From contig NZ_CAWNSW010000111.1 in the NCBI RefSeq assembly GCF_963877135.1, positions 124,001 to 188,000 of the forward strand: a stretch of DNA of 64,000 bases. The letters run 5' to 3'. Both the position numbers and the translations under genes were made by a program. The notes beneath the pieces were generated by a model, which was given only the letters and a program-made list of their open reading frames with translations, was not told the origin of the DNA and did not search any database. Every line of letters begins with the position of its first letter. The stretch's first letter is position 1. This DNA comes from Stenomitos frigidus_A. GTDB lineage: Bacteria; Cyanobacteriota; Cyanobacteriia; Leptolyngbyales; Leptolyngbyaceae. Positions 26,310-34,543 of this stretch are shown in pieces.

Positions 26310-27215
26310 ATGTCCAATACAGAAAATCAGTTCACAGCCACCTTCTGGGGCGTTCGGGGAAGTATTGCTAGTCCGGGCTCCGCTACGGTTCGCTATGGTG
26401 GCAATACTCCCTGCGTAGAAATGCGAGTAGGGAGCGATCGCCTGATTTTTGACGGCGGCACAGGCATTCGAGTCTTGGGTCAAGCACTGTTATCCCAGAT
26501 GCCGCTGGAAGCGCACATGTTTTTCACCCATTCCCATTGGGATCACATCCAGGGCTTTCCGTTCTTTGTACCAGCGTTTGCTAAAGGTAATCGCTTTAAC
26601 ATTTACGGGGCGATCGCGCCGAATGGCTCTACGATGGAACAGCGCTTGAATGACCAGATGCTGCATCCAAATTTTCCTGTGCCCTTACAAATTATGGGTG
26701 CCGACCTGAAATTCAATGACATTGAGGTCGGACAAGCGGTAAAAATCAATGACGTTCTAGTCCAGAACGCTCTGCTGAATCATCCAGGGCAAGCAGTGGG
26801 CTATCGGGTTAACTGGCGTGGACATGCCGCTGCTTACGTGACCGATACCGAGCACTTTCCAGACCATCTAGACGAGAATGTCCTGTTTTTGGCCGACCAG
26901 GCCGATCTGCTCATCTACGATGCGACGTACACGGACGAAGAATACCACTCCAAGCAGTTCAGTAAAGTTGGTTGGGGTCACTCGACCTGGCAAGAAGCCG
27001 TCAAGATTGCCAAGGCTGCTAACGTGAAGACGCTGGTAATCTTCCATCATGACCCTTTACACAGCGACGACTTTCTTGACCAGGTTGGAGCCGAAGTTGC
27101 TGCTGCCTTTCCCAACAGTTTGATGGCGCGAGAAGGGCTAGTGATCCAAATTTCGCCGCCCACTGACCGAGTTGAGCCGGTGCTGATCGAGGCTGAGCTT
27201 GGTGTGTCAGTGTGA
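26310..27215 (+). CDS. MBL-fold metallo-hydrolase
   Basis: The preferred start is ATG at 26310 (MSNTENQFTATFWGVRGSI), giving 301 residues. The metal site motif is FTHSHWDHIQGFP (HxHxDH), with further ligands in LLNHPGQ, the YVTDTEH Asp, and the final IFHHDPLHSD His. The opening FWGVRGSIASPG and GGNTPCVEM are typical of a subgroup related to cAMP phosphodiesterases and PhnP-like enzymes. The substrate is probably a phosphodiester but cannot be named. It is cytosolic. A long inverted repeat follows its stop. Confidence 0.9.
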   Translation: MSNTENQFTATFWGVRGSIASPGSATVRYGGNTPCVEMRVGSDRLIFDGGTGIRVLGQALLSQMPLEAHMFFTHSHWDHIQGFPFFVPAFAKGNRFNIYGAIAPNGSTMEQRLNDQMLHPNFPVPLQIMGADLKFNDIEVGQAVKINDVLVQNALLNHPGQAVGYRVNWRGHAAAYVTDTEHFPDHLDENVLFLADQADLLIYDATYTDEEYHSKQFSKVGWGHSTWQEAVKIAKAANVKTLVIFHHDPLHSDDFLDQVGAEVAAAFPNSLMAREGLVIQISPPTDRVEPVLIEAELGVSV

Positions 27216-27216
27216 G

Positions 27217-27272
27217 AAGGATAAAGGATGAAGGATGAGTTCAAAGCGTTTTATCCTTCATCCCTTATCCTT
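27217..27272 (+). terminator. 20-bp inverted repeat built of AAGGATG 7-mers
   Basis: The left arm 27217-27236 and right arm 27253-27272 pair over 20 bp with a single mismatch and a 16-base loop. The arms consist of AAGGATA/AAGGATG heptamers. It lies right after the MBL gene stop and probably ends its transcript. Confidence 0.6.
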
Positions 27273-27327
27273 GAGCCTTTCTTCTCCGCCTGATCGTCCC
27301 GCCCCTTTGTGTGTAAAAATGTAAAGC

Positions 27328-28278
27328 GTGTGGGTTACTTCATCGCCAACTACTGTTCTGACTCCAACTGCCGTTGCTCTAGGAAACTTTGATGGTGTGC
27401 ATCAAGGGCATCGACAGGTAATTGCACCTGTCCTTTTGGACTTAGAACCTGCTGATCGAGTCGATCGCGTACATGCGACGGTTTTGACGTTTCACCCCCA
27501 CCCACAAGAGTTTTTTACAGGGCAAACGCGGCTGTTACTGACTCCGTTGATCGAGAAGGCAGCACAGCTAAGCGCGATCGGGGTAGAGCAGCTTGTGCTC
27601 TTGCCCTTTGATCAATCACTGGCCAGTTTGAACCCAGAGCAGTTTGTGGAGCAAGTTCTCCTAAAGCAACTGAAGGCTACGAACGTGAGCATTGGCTCAG
27701 ATTTTTGTTTTGGGCGGCAGCGATCGGGCACGGCAGAAATGCTACAGGTGATCGCTGCCAAACACGGTATCACCGTGACGATCGCGCCGTTGAAAAACTT
27801 GGGGGACGATCGTATCAGCAGCTCTGCGATTCGTCAGGCACTGCAGCAGGGAGACATGCAGCGTGCCAACCAGCTTCTGGGGCGACCGTACAGACTCATT
27901 GGCAAAGTTGTTCGAGGACAGCAACTGGGGCGGACAATCGGTTTCCCAACGGCGAATCTACAGCTTCCTCCAGACAAATTTTTGCCTTGCTCTGGCACGT
28001 ATGCTGTCCGCGTTCATTGCTGCGATCGTGATAGCGTGGTTGACTTATCAGTTGTGCCGACGCTACCTGGTGTGATGAATATTGGCTACCGACCCACAGT
28101 GAACGGTACAACACAAACAATCGAAGTTCATTTGCTGGATTGGTCAGGTGATCTCTATGATCAGACCCTGATTGTCAGCATCGAAGCCTTCTTAAGATCG
28201 GAGCAAAAGTTTCCTTCTCTGGATGCCCTCAAAGCACAGATTCAGCAAGACTGTAACGCCGCTCGTCTATTGTTCTAG
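27328..28278 (+). CDS. ribF: Bifunctional riboflavin kinase/FAD synthetase
   Basis: A 316-residue two-domain enzyme that makes FMN and then FAD from riboflavin. The N-terminal adenylyltransferase domain has GNFDGVHQGHRQVI near residue 24 and ISSSAIRQAL near 165. The C-terminal flavokinase domain begins LLGRPYRLIGKVVRGQQLGRTIGFPTANL, and ends with the IEVHLLDW strand. All parts are intact. The start is GTG at 27328; the first eight or so residues are variable, so a later start is possible. Confidence 0.97.
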   Translation: MWVTSSPTTVLTPTAVALGNFDGVHQGHRQVIAPVLLDLEPADRVDRVHATVLTFHPHPQEFFTGQTRLLLTPLIEKAAQLSAIGVEQLVLLPFDQSLASLNPEQFVEQVLLKQLKATNVSIGSDFCFGRQRSGTAEMLQVIAAKHGITVTIAPLKNLGDDRISSSAIRQALQQGDMQRANQLLGRPYRLIGKVVRGQQLGRTIGFPTANLQLPPDKFLPCSGTYAVRVHCCDRDSVVDLSVVPTLPGVMNIGYRPTVNGTTQTIEVHLLDWSGDLYDQTLIVSIEAFLRSEQKFPSLDALKAQIQQDCNAARLLF

Positions 28279-28321
28279 TGAGCAGCTTTCCAGAACATAA
28301 ACGACCCATCACTTGTCTGTC

Positions 28322-28353
28322 CTGTAGGGACGTAAAGCTTTGCGTGCCTACAG
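28322..28353. repeat. CTGTAGGGACG near-palindrome between ribF and pstB
   Basis: CTGTAGGGACGTAAAG is followed immediately by CTTTGCGTGCCTACAG; the two halves pair with two mismatches. Same family as 34050-34081 and 35428-35463. It lies between the convergent ribF and pstB ends and may serve as terminator. Confidence 0.65.
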
Positions 28354-28430
28354 AGTTAAAAGCTTGCTTGAAAACGCTTTGATGCGGTTCTGCCGTCCGT
28401 TATGCGATCGAACTTAGCATTCTTCATCCC

Positions 28431-29267
28431 TTACCCAAAGCGACCTTCCACATAATCTCTGGTGCGCAATTCGGCAGGCTGCATGAAAATCTGAGACGTG
28501 GGACCAAACTCAACGAGTTGACCAATGCGGCTTTCATCCGTACTGAAAAAGGCAGTGTAATTTGACACGCGGGACGCTTGCTGCATATTGTGCGTGACGA
28601 TAACGATCGTCAATTCTTGTCGTAGAGTGTCGATCAACTCTTCGATCTTCATGGTGGCGATCGGGTCGAGCGCTGAGCAGGGTTCATCCATCAGCAGCAC
28701 TTTAGGCTTGACTGCCAGTGCACGAGCAATGCAGAGGCGCTGTTGTTGACCACCGGAGAGCCCTAAGGCTGATTTCCCCAGATTGTCTTTGACCTCATCC
28801 CACAGAGCTGCTCCGCGCAAAGCCGCTTCAACGACTTCATCCAGCGAGGCGCGAGGCGGACGACCAAAGACTCGTACTCCATAGGCAACGTTATCGTAGA
28901 TGCTCATGGGAAAGGGATTTGGCTTTTGAAACACCATGCCGATTTTGCGTCGCAGGCGATTCAGATTGACCCGTGGGCTATAAATATTCTGACCAAAGAA
29001 CTCGATCGTGCCATCCACGCGCACCTTTGTTTCCAGTTCGCTAATGCGGTTCAGTGCTTTTAGGAAGGTGGATTTACCACAGCCAGACGGCCCAATAATG
29101 GCGGTCACTTGCTCCTGGTGAATATCCATCGAGATGCCTTCGACAGCTTTTTGGCTGCCGTAGTAGAAACTCAGGTTTTTCACACTTAGCGCAGGATTGT
29201 CGATGGCGATCGACGAGGAAGCAGTATCAACAGGGTGCATGAAAAAATTGTCCGTGCTGGATGACAT
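28431..29267 (-). CDS. pstB: Phosphate ABC transporter ATPase PstB
   Basis: A 278-residue ATPase of the high-affinity phosphate importer. Walker A GPSGCGKST lies near residue 58, the signature LSGGQQQR near 168 and Walker B VLLMDEPCSALDP near 190, followed by the TIVIVTHNMQQASR His. The N-terminal ~22 residues (MSSSTDNFFMHPVDTA...) extend beyond the usual start, so translation could begin later. It is the last gene of pstS-pstC-pstA-pstB and starts 21 bp after pstA ends. Confidence 0.98.
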   Translation of the reverse strand: MSSSTDNFFMHPVDTASSSIAIDNPALSVKNLSFYYGSQKAVEGISMDIHQEQVTAIIGPSGCGKSTFLKALNRISELETKVRVDGTIEFFGQNIYSPRVNLNRLRRKIGMVFQKPNPFPMSIYDNVAYGVRVFGRPPRASLDEVVEAALRGAALWDEVKDNLGKSALGLSGGQQQRLCIARALAVKPKVLLMDEPCSALDPIATMKIEELIDTLRQELTIVIVTHNMQQASRVSNYTAFFSTDESRIGQLVEFGPTSQIFMQPAELRTRDYVEGRFG

Positions 29268-29288
29268 AGTTTAGCTGGATGACACAGT

Positions 29289-30164
29289 TTAGCGGTTAGG
29301 CAGACGTTTGCGGGTGATAAACCGCGAGAGTAGGTTGGTCAGCAAAACCATACCGACCAGAATGACCGACGCCGTCCACGCTAGCTGGTTTTGTTGAACA
29401 TACGCGGAATTGGCGTAGTTGTAAATCATGACAGACAGCGATGGTGCAGGTTGGAGCAACCCTTGCGACCAGCCTTGTGTGAACAGTGCCGTGAAAATGA
29501 GTGGAGCCGTTTCACCAGCGGCGCGGGCAACCGCCAGCAGCGCGCCTGTGGTGATACCGGGTAAAGCAGTTTTCATCACCGTGCGGGCTGTCTGGAAGGC
29601 GTTAGCTCCCAGGGCGGCAGACGCCAGCCGTTGCTGCATGGGCACCAGCTTCAGCGCTTCTTCGGTGGTGAGCACGACGATCGGCAGCATAATTACAGCC
29701 AGCGCAAAACTACCCGCCAACGCCGAAAATTTAAAGTTGAGCACAATGACGGCATAGGCGAAGACACCCACCACGATCGACGGTACGCCGCTGAGAATAG
29801 TGACGACAAACCGGACGGCTTGCGCGATCGGCTGCTGCTTCCCAAATTCCGATAAGTAAATAGCGGTCAGCACACCAATGGGAATGCTGATCAGCGAGGC
29901 GATGCTGACCATCATTACAGTGCCTTGAATCGCATTGGCAAAGCCATTAGGGACGCCTTCCAGACCCACAGGCGCGGGTAGCGAAGTCAAAACCTCCCAC
30001 TTGAGATGGGGGACGCCTTCCCACAAAATTTTGAGCAGGATGGCCAGCAGCGGTAACAGTGCGATCGCGGTGCCCAAAAAGGCTATCGTCGTCATGCCAT
30101 TGCTGAACCACTGGCGACGGACGGGCAAGGGTTGCATCAATTCTAGAGAGTCATCATTTGCCAT
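29289..30164 (-). CDS. pstA: Phosphate ABC transporter permease PstA
   Basis: A 291-residue inner-membrane permease with about six membrane helices. The EAA-type loop that contacts PstB is visible in ALGANAFQTARTVMKTALPGITTG near residue 196. VVTILSGVPSIVVGVFAYAV is the characteristic PstA helix. With PstC it forms the channel for phosphate. Its start overlaps the pstC stop by 11 bp, which implies translational coupling. Confidence 0.97.
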   Translation of the reverse strand: MANDDSLELMQPLPVRRQWFSNGMTTIAFLGTAIALLPLLAILLKILWEGVPHLKWEVLTSLPAPVGLEGVPNGFANAIQGTVMMVSIASLISIPIGVLTAIYLSEFGKQQPIAQAVRFVVTILSGVPSIVVGVFAYAVIVLNFKFSALAGSFALAVIMLPIVVLTTEEALKLVPMQQRLASAALGANAFQTARTVMKTALPGITTGALLAVARAAGETAPLIFTALFTQGWSQGLLQPAPSLSVMIYNYANSAYVQQNQLAWTASVILVGMVLLTNLLSRFITRKRLPNR

Positions 30165-31155
30165 AGCCCAATACCCTTACCATCAAAATTGCTACGACAT
30201 TAATCGCCAGCGTCAGTGCAAACAGAATTAATGCTAAATACATCAGCGACCCGATATGCAGCGGATCGAGCGCTTCGCCAAACTCATTTGCCAGCAGTGC
30301 CGGGATCGTATAGCCCACGTTGAAAAGAGAGGGACTGATCTGTGCCGAGTTCCCAATGACCATTGTGACTGCCATTGTCTCGCCCAGAGCACGACCCAGA
30401 CCGAGCATGGCTGCCCCCAAAATGCCCGACACGGAGGCCGGTAAAATCACTCCAAAAATCGTTTCCCAACGCGTGGCTCCCAGCGACATGGACGCTGCCC
30501 GTAAGTCGGTTGGAATTGCCATTAGTACTTCACGGCTAATGGCAGCGATCGTCGGCAGAATCATAATCGCTAGAATCACCCCTGCTGCAAGCATGCCAGA
30601 GCCAAACGGCTGTGTGCTAAACAAGGGAATCTGCTTGAAATGCGCATAAAGCCAGAGCTGAATTGGCTGCAAAGACGGTACCAGTAGATAGATACCCCAA
30701 AGACCAATGATAACGCTGGGAATGGCAGCAATGAGCTCGACCAGAAACGCAATGGGCGATCGCACCCAGGGCGGCAAAAAATTCTCGCTGGTGATGAGAG
30801 CGACTGCCAGCCCGATCGGCAGCGCCAGTACAAGAGCGACCGTCGAAGTCACAACCGTGCCGAAAATGTAGGGCAACGCGCCAAACTTCACATTGGCAAT
30901 ATCCCACTCCTGGCTGGTCAAAAAGCCGAAGCCGAATTCCTTAATGGCAGGTTGTGCCTGCTGGAAAATAACCCATCCCATCCATAACAGGATGAGCACT
31001 GTGATGAGCGCAAACCCTCGCGTCAACCAAAGAAAACCTTGATTGGCCCAGGATGCCATGCCATCGGTTGCCATGATGTCGTCACTGCGATCGGCAGTCG
31101 TCGATCGATTAGCAGAAAAAGCGGAAGCAGATTGGGGTGGTTCGGCTGAACTCAT
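30154..31155 (-). CDS. pstC: Phosphate ABC transporter permease PstC
   Basis: The preferred start is ATG at 31155 (MSSAEPPQSASAFSANRS), giving 333 residues. The frame is open 22 codons further, but through three tandem GAGTAAG heptamers (31157-31177) that are probably non-coding. About six membrane helices follow an N-terminal cytosolic segment. FLVELIAAIPSVIIGLWGIYLL and the EAA-type loop SLGATRWETIFGVILPASVSGILG are typical of PstC. It lies about 160 bp after pstS, behind a hairpin. Confidence 0.96.
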   Translation of the reverse strand: MSSAEPPQSASAFSANRSTTADRSDDIMATDGMASWANQGFLWLTRGFALITVLILLWMGWVIFQQAQPAIKEFGFGFLTSQEWDIANVKFGALPYIFGTVVTSTVALVLALPIGLAVALITSENFLPPWVRSPIAFLVELIAAIPSVIIGLWGIYLLVPSLQPIQLWLYAHFKQIPLFSTQPFGSGMLAAGVILAIMILPTIAAISREVLMAIPTDLRAASMSLGATRWETIFGVILPASVSGILGAAMLGLGRALGETMAVTMVIGNSAQISPSLFNVGYTIPALLANEFGEALDPLHIGSLMYLALILFALTLAINVVAILMVRVLGYGK

Positions 31156-31260
31156 TGAGTAAGGAGTAAGGAGTAAGGAAACAGCAAACCGGTGGCTGGT
31201 GAGAGCGTGAGGTAAGAGCACTGTAACAGGTAAACCGGGCTTCTAAGTACTGAGCGTAGA

Positions 31261-31291
31261 AAGCGTCCTCCAGCTTGACCAGAGGACGCTT
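31261..31291 (-). terminator. Hairpin between pstS and pstC
   Basis: AAGCGTCCTC (31261-31270) pairs perfectly with GAGGACGCTT (31282-31291). On the minus strand, the stem is followed by TTCTACG, with only a short T run. It stands 25 bp after the pstS stop and before pstC, so it could stabilise or partly terminate the pstS transcript and give PstS higher expression than the permease genes. Confidence 0.65.
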
Positions 31292-31315
31292 CAGGCTAAC
31301 GTTGAACGATCACGA

Positions 31316-32356
31316 CTAAGGCTTCACGCCAGAGTTCACTGAATCAGCGATTCGTTTCGCATCTTTAGCAGGAATCCGCACGTAGTCAAGACTAGCGTTG
31401 AGCTTCTGACCGTCGTTTAAGATCCAGCTGACTAACTTTTTGATCGCTGCTGCTTTTTCGGGGCTGTCATACTGCTTGTAAACCATCAACCAGGTCAACC
31501 CTGCAATGGGGTAGCCCTCATCAGGATCACCGACGAACACGCGATTGTTTTCAGGAATCGCTACTGTTCCCAGCGCCTTGTTGGTCTCACGAATGGATGG
31601 GGGCAAAAACTGTCCCTTTTTGTTCTCTACAAGCGCCTGCTGAATGCTGTTTTGCTTGGCGTAAGCATACTCAACATAGCCGATCGTGCCTTCAGCACCG
31701 CTTACACCTTTAGCCACGCCAGGATTTCCCTTTCCTTTGAGTGGGTTTCCAGGCCATTTGGGAGCCGTACCAACACCAATTTCAGATTTGAAGGTGGAGC
31801 TAATAGCGCTCAAATGGTTGGTGAAGATGAAAGAGGTACCGCTGCCATCAGCGCGAACGACAGGCTTGATCTCAGAATCAGGAAGCTTTGCACCGGGGTT
31901 ATCCTTAGCAATTCTGGGATCGTTCCACTTCTTAATTTTGCCAGTAAAGATGTCGGGCAACACGCTGCGAGACAGCTTGAGGTTCGGTATAAAAGGGAGG
32001 TTGTAAACAACGGCTACAGCACCACCAGCAGTGGGTACCAGAATGACGCCATTCTTGACCTTAGCCATATCTTCATCGGTCATTGCTGCATCACTGCCGC
32101 CGAAGTCAACGGTACCAGCAATGACTTGGCGGATGCCAGCACCACTACCCACACCCTGGTAGCTCACGTCAATATCAGGATTGCTTTTCTTAAATTCAGC
32201 AATGTAGCGTTCATACAGAGGAACCGGAAAGGTTGCCCCAGCGCCCGTTAAGGGGACTGCTTGCGCGATCGCAGTCAGCAGGGGACCCAGCGCGATCGCG
32301 GCAGTCATGGCTGAAGCCGTTACGGCGCGACGAAATGCAGTAGCAGGAAATGCCAT
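31316..32356 (-). CDS. pstS: Phosphate-binding protein PstS
   Basis: A 346-residue periplasmic solute-binding protein. The signal peptide occupies about residues 1-32 (hydrophobic core after FRRAVTASAM, ending AIAQA). The mature protein opens with LTGAGATFPVPLYERYI, has GVGSGAGIRQVIAGTVDFGGSDAAM, and RADGSGTSFIFTNHLS, which bind phosphate through backbone and Ser/Thr contacts. Length is typical. A run of four spaced TTAA elements lies 115-160 bp upstream, consistent with phosphate-starvation control. First gene of the pst group. Confidence 0.98.
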   Translation of the reverse strand: MAFPATAFRRAVTASAMTAAIALGPLLTAIAQAVPLTGAGATFPVPLYERYIAEFKKSNPDIDVSYQGVGSGAGIRQVIAGTVDFGGSDAAMTDEDMAKVKNGVILVPTAGGAVAVVYNLPFIPNLKLSRSVLPDIFTGKIKKWNDPRIAKDNPGAKLPDSEIKPVVRADGSGTSFIFTNHLSAISSTFKSEIGVGTAPKWPGNPLKGKGNPGVAKGVSGAEGTIGYVEYAYAKQNSIQQALVENKKGQFLPPSIRETNKALGTVAIPENNRVFVGDPDEGYPIAGLTWLMVYKQYDSPEKAAAIKKLVSWILNDGQKLNASLDYVRIPAKDAKRIADSVNSGVKP

Positions 32357-32384
32357 TTTGCCTTGTCCTCACAAAGAGACTTAT

Positions 32385-32416
32385 TGTTAGTTTCGGTAAC
32401 TGTTAGTTTCGGTAAC
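32385..32416. repeat. Exact 16-bp tandem duplication upstream of pstS
   Basis: TGTTAGTTTCGGTAAC occurs twice with no gap (32385-32400 and 32401-32416), between the pstS start and the Pho-box-like element. It may shift promoter spacing or form part of the leader. Confidence 0.85.
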
Positions 32417-32471
32417 AATGACAACCCTACCGCTAGAGCAGTTAAGTGAAAACCAAAGGAAATGTAACAAA

Positions 32472-32514
32472 AGATTAAGGTTAGTTAAACGTTTGTTTAA
32501 GGTGCTTTAATTTA
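32472..32514 (-). promoter_or_regulatory. Pho-box-like direct repeats upstream of pstS
   Basis: Four TTAA cores lie at 32475, 32485, 32497 and 32507, spaced 10, 12 and 10 bp. Read toward pstS, the units are ATTAAAGC, CTTAAACA, TTTAACTA and CTTAATCT, close to the cyanobacterial Pho-box consensus PyTTAAPyPy(T/A) that binds the response regulator SphR/PhoB. Spacing is within a base of the usual 11. It should activate pstS under phosphate limitation. Confidence 0.7.
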
Positions 32515-33039
32515 CCCTTCTGAACGGCCGTGCTGCACTAAACAAGTTGGTTGCTTGCAGTGTCTCCGCGATCAACTGTTGCTAGCTTCAAAGTGTTTTC
32601 TGTGTTGTCAAATCACTATACAGAATGGCTTTAGGAGCTTATATATAAGTTTCAGGTGAGCCGTAACGATCGTTTCAGTCAAAACGATCGGGTTGCTTGA
32701 GCTGATTTTGATTCTCAATTTGGTTCAATCTGCTTCTTTCTGGTAGCCTGAGCGACTTATCCATAAAGTGGTGGAAAACTATTATTTTTAAGTTGAAGAC
32801 TAAACTTCAATAAAGCTGCTTAAAGGGTTGTGAAGACGACCCTTCCCCACGTACTATTTAGCTAGTTCACGCTCACTATCAGGCAGGACTCAAGCATCCT
32901 GTTATGAATAGGCTGTTGTGAACAAGGCATTTGGTTCGATGCCTGCAGCGCTCACGAGCTTTAGCCCTTGCTCAAAGGGTTGGAGAAGGGTAGCTACGCT
33001 TTGCTTTCCACACGGCTCAATCTTGCTGCAATCATTCCC
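32515..33039. other. Divergent intergenic region, pstS and TonB-like gene
   Basis: About 500 bp without a gene. It is AT-rich in the middle (TTATATATAAG near 32640). It should hold the promoter of the TonB-like gene. An open frame continues upstream of that gene to 32968 but starts with no supporting signal. No tRNA or riboswitch found. Confidence 0.4.
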
Positions 33040-34038
33040 ATGTCTAATTCTCTGGCTCTAAAAAATCTGCCTACTCCTGTGCGATCGCTGCTTAGACCAA
33101 TGCTCTTTGCGGCAATTGGCCTACATGCACTGCTGCTGTTTACGCCCATCCCGTCTGAAGAGAAGCCGAAAAAAACAGACGACAAGGAAAACCCCGTCAA
33201 AATTACGCAGTTGCCGACTGCAAAGCCTGCTGCTAAGGCACGCCCCAAGCTAGCAAAACCAGCACTGCCAAAGATTAATCGTCCTAAACCGGTAGTTGCG
33301 GTACCAAAGTCACCATCAACGCCACGTGCTAAAGGTGCAGGCGGTGCAACCGACGATACCAAAAATCCGTTTGTCGACTTTCCCCATTACCCAGGATCGG
33401 TACCTAATTATCAGGGGCTCGAAAATTTGCGAGTCGCTAGTGGTGCTTCTCTCGTTTCAGTGGTTGCCCATTTTCGCAAGGCGTTGCCTGCCCAAAAATT
33501 TACGCTGACTGACGAACCAGAGCCAAACACCTTCAAGGTGTCTAAGGGAGGCATCAGCTACTTCCTCAGTGTGATAGAAGATGGCTCACAAACGTTCTAT
33601 TTGTTAGGCCCTGATAAATTAGACAAAGCCAAACTAGCGGCAATTAAAGAAGGCAAAGTGGTGGGCATTCCGCCGGAATTGGGCGGCATCGCTAAGGCAC
33701 TTGATACCACGTATGCCATCTCTCAAGATAATTCTGCGACCTCGTTAGATGTTTCGCAGAGTAGTTCCTTCTTCGAGCCAGACAAAGATAATCCATCAAA
33801 CGAGGTCTATGTTGATGGGATCTCTGAGACCCGCATTATTGACGGTCAACCGCCCGCGCAAGTTTATCAAGCACTCCAAGCAACTGTTTTGAAAGGGTTT
33901 GAGAGCGTCACTGAGGCGGGAACGTATGGCGGTGGCCCTCTCTATGAACTCAAGAAAGGCAAGTTCACAGGCGGTCTAAGCCTGGTGCCCGGTAAAACAG
34001 GTGGAACCGTGGCTGTGATCTGGACGAAGAAGCCCTAG
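33040..34038 (+). CDS. TonB-like energy transducer candidate
   Basis: From ATG at 33040 the protein has 332 residues. An N-terminal membrane helix (about residues 18-36, LFAAIGLHALLLFTPI) is followed by a Lys/Pro/Ala-rich segment (about 40-100, with repeats like KPAAKARPKLAKPALPK) as in TonB periplasmic linkers. The C-terminal part has two related-looking alpha/beta segments (after FVDFPHYPGSVPNY and after NEVYVDGISETRIIDG). It lacks the classical TonB C-terminal motif, so the TonB call rests on topology and on the exbD and exbB genes that face it, 75 bp away. It could energise outer-membrane transport or act in another ExbBD-driven process. Confidence 0.6.
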   Translation: MSNSLALKNLPTPVRSLLRPMLFAAIGLHALLLFTPIPSEEKPKKTDDKENPVKITQLPTAKPAAKARPKLAKPALPKINRPKPVVAVPKSPSTPRAKGAGGATDDTKNPFVDFPHYPGSVPNYQGLENLRVASGASLVSVVAHFRKALPAQKFTLTDEPEPNTFKVSKGGISYFLSVIEDGSQTFYLLGPDKLDKAKLAAIKEGKVVGIPPELGGIAKALDTTYAISQDNSATSLDVSQSSSFFEPDKDNPSNEVYVDGISETRIIDGQPPAQVYQALQATVLKGFESVTEAGTYGGGPLYELKKGKFTGGLSLVPGKTGGTVAVIWTKKP

Positions 34039-34049
34039 CAAATGGCCTT

Positions 34050-34081
34050 CTGTAGGGACGTTCCATGGAACGTCCCTACAG
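34050..34081. terminator. Perfect 32-bp palindrome between convergent genes
   Basis: CTGTAGGGACGTTCCA is followed directly by its exact reverse complement TGGAACGTCCCTACAG. On the plus strand GAAAAAGAAC follows. It sits between the TonB-like gene and exbD and may terminate both. Member of the CTGTAGGGACG repeat family. Confidence 0.7.
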
Positions 34082-34112
34082 AAAAAGAACAGTATGACTG
34101 AAAAATGAACGG

Positions 34113-34520
34113 CTATTCGATCGCCAACGAAACGCGATCGCCGCCAATATCGCGCAAGGTGCCCAATACCTGCACAACCTTGTCGTAGGTCACTTGTTTG
34201 TCGGCCTTGAGCACAACGGTGCCTTTAGGATTCTTTTGCAAGTACGTCACGATGAGTTGCGCCAGTTGCGTATCGGTCACCGTTGTGTTGTTCATCAAGA
34301 CCTGCCCCTGTCGATTCATCCCAACAATGATCGGTTCAACAGGCTTTTCTTTGTTGATTCCCTTGTCCGTGCTCGGTAGCGGCACATCGACTGCCTGAAA
34401 GCTAGTCAGTGTCATGGAGACAATGATAAAGAACGTGAGAACGGTCAGAATCACGTCCATCATGGGCACCAGATTCGGCTCTGGCATCTGGGAGCCTTGC
34501 TGTTGAGCTTTGAATTTCAT
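34113..34520 (-). CDS. exbD: ExbD/TolR-type proton-channel subunit
   Basis: A 135-residue protein with one membrane helix (about residues 20-42) carrying the essential Asp in PNLVPMMDVILTVLTFFIIV (MMDV, Asp27). The rest is periplasmic: VPLPSTDKGINKEKPVEPIIVGMNRQGQVLMNN and KADKQVTYDKVVQVLGTLRDIGG are typical of ExbD. With ExbB it uses the proton gradient to drive a TonB-like partner. It follows exbB by 23 bp on the same strand. Confidence 0.95.
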   Translation of the reverse strand: MKFKAQQQGSQMPEPNLVPMMDVILTVLTFFIIVSMTLTSFQAVDVPLPSTDKGINKEKPVEPIIVGMNRQGQVLMNNTTVTDTQLAQLIVTYLQKNPKGTVVLKADKQVTYDKVVQVLGTLRDIGGDRVSLAIE

Positions 34521-34543
34521 GGTTGCCCTCGGAGATTAATAGC

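Noticed and set aside
32920..32960. GGTTCGATGCC, recalling a tRNA T-loop
   Set aside because: No acceptor or anticodon stem could be built around it.
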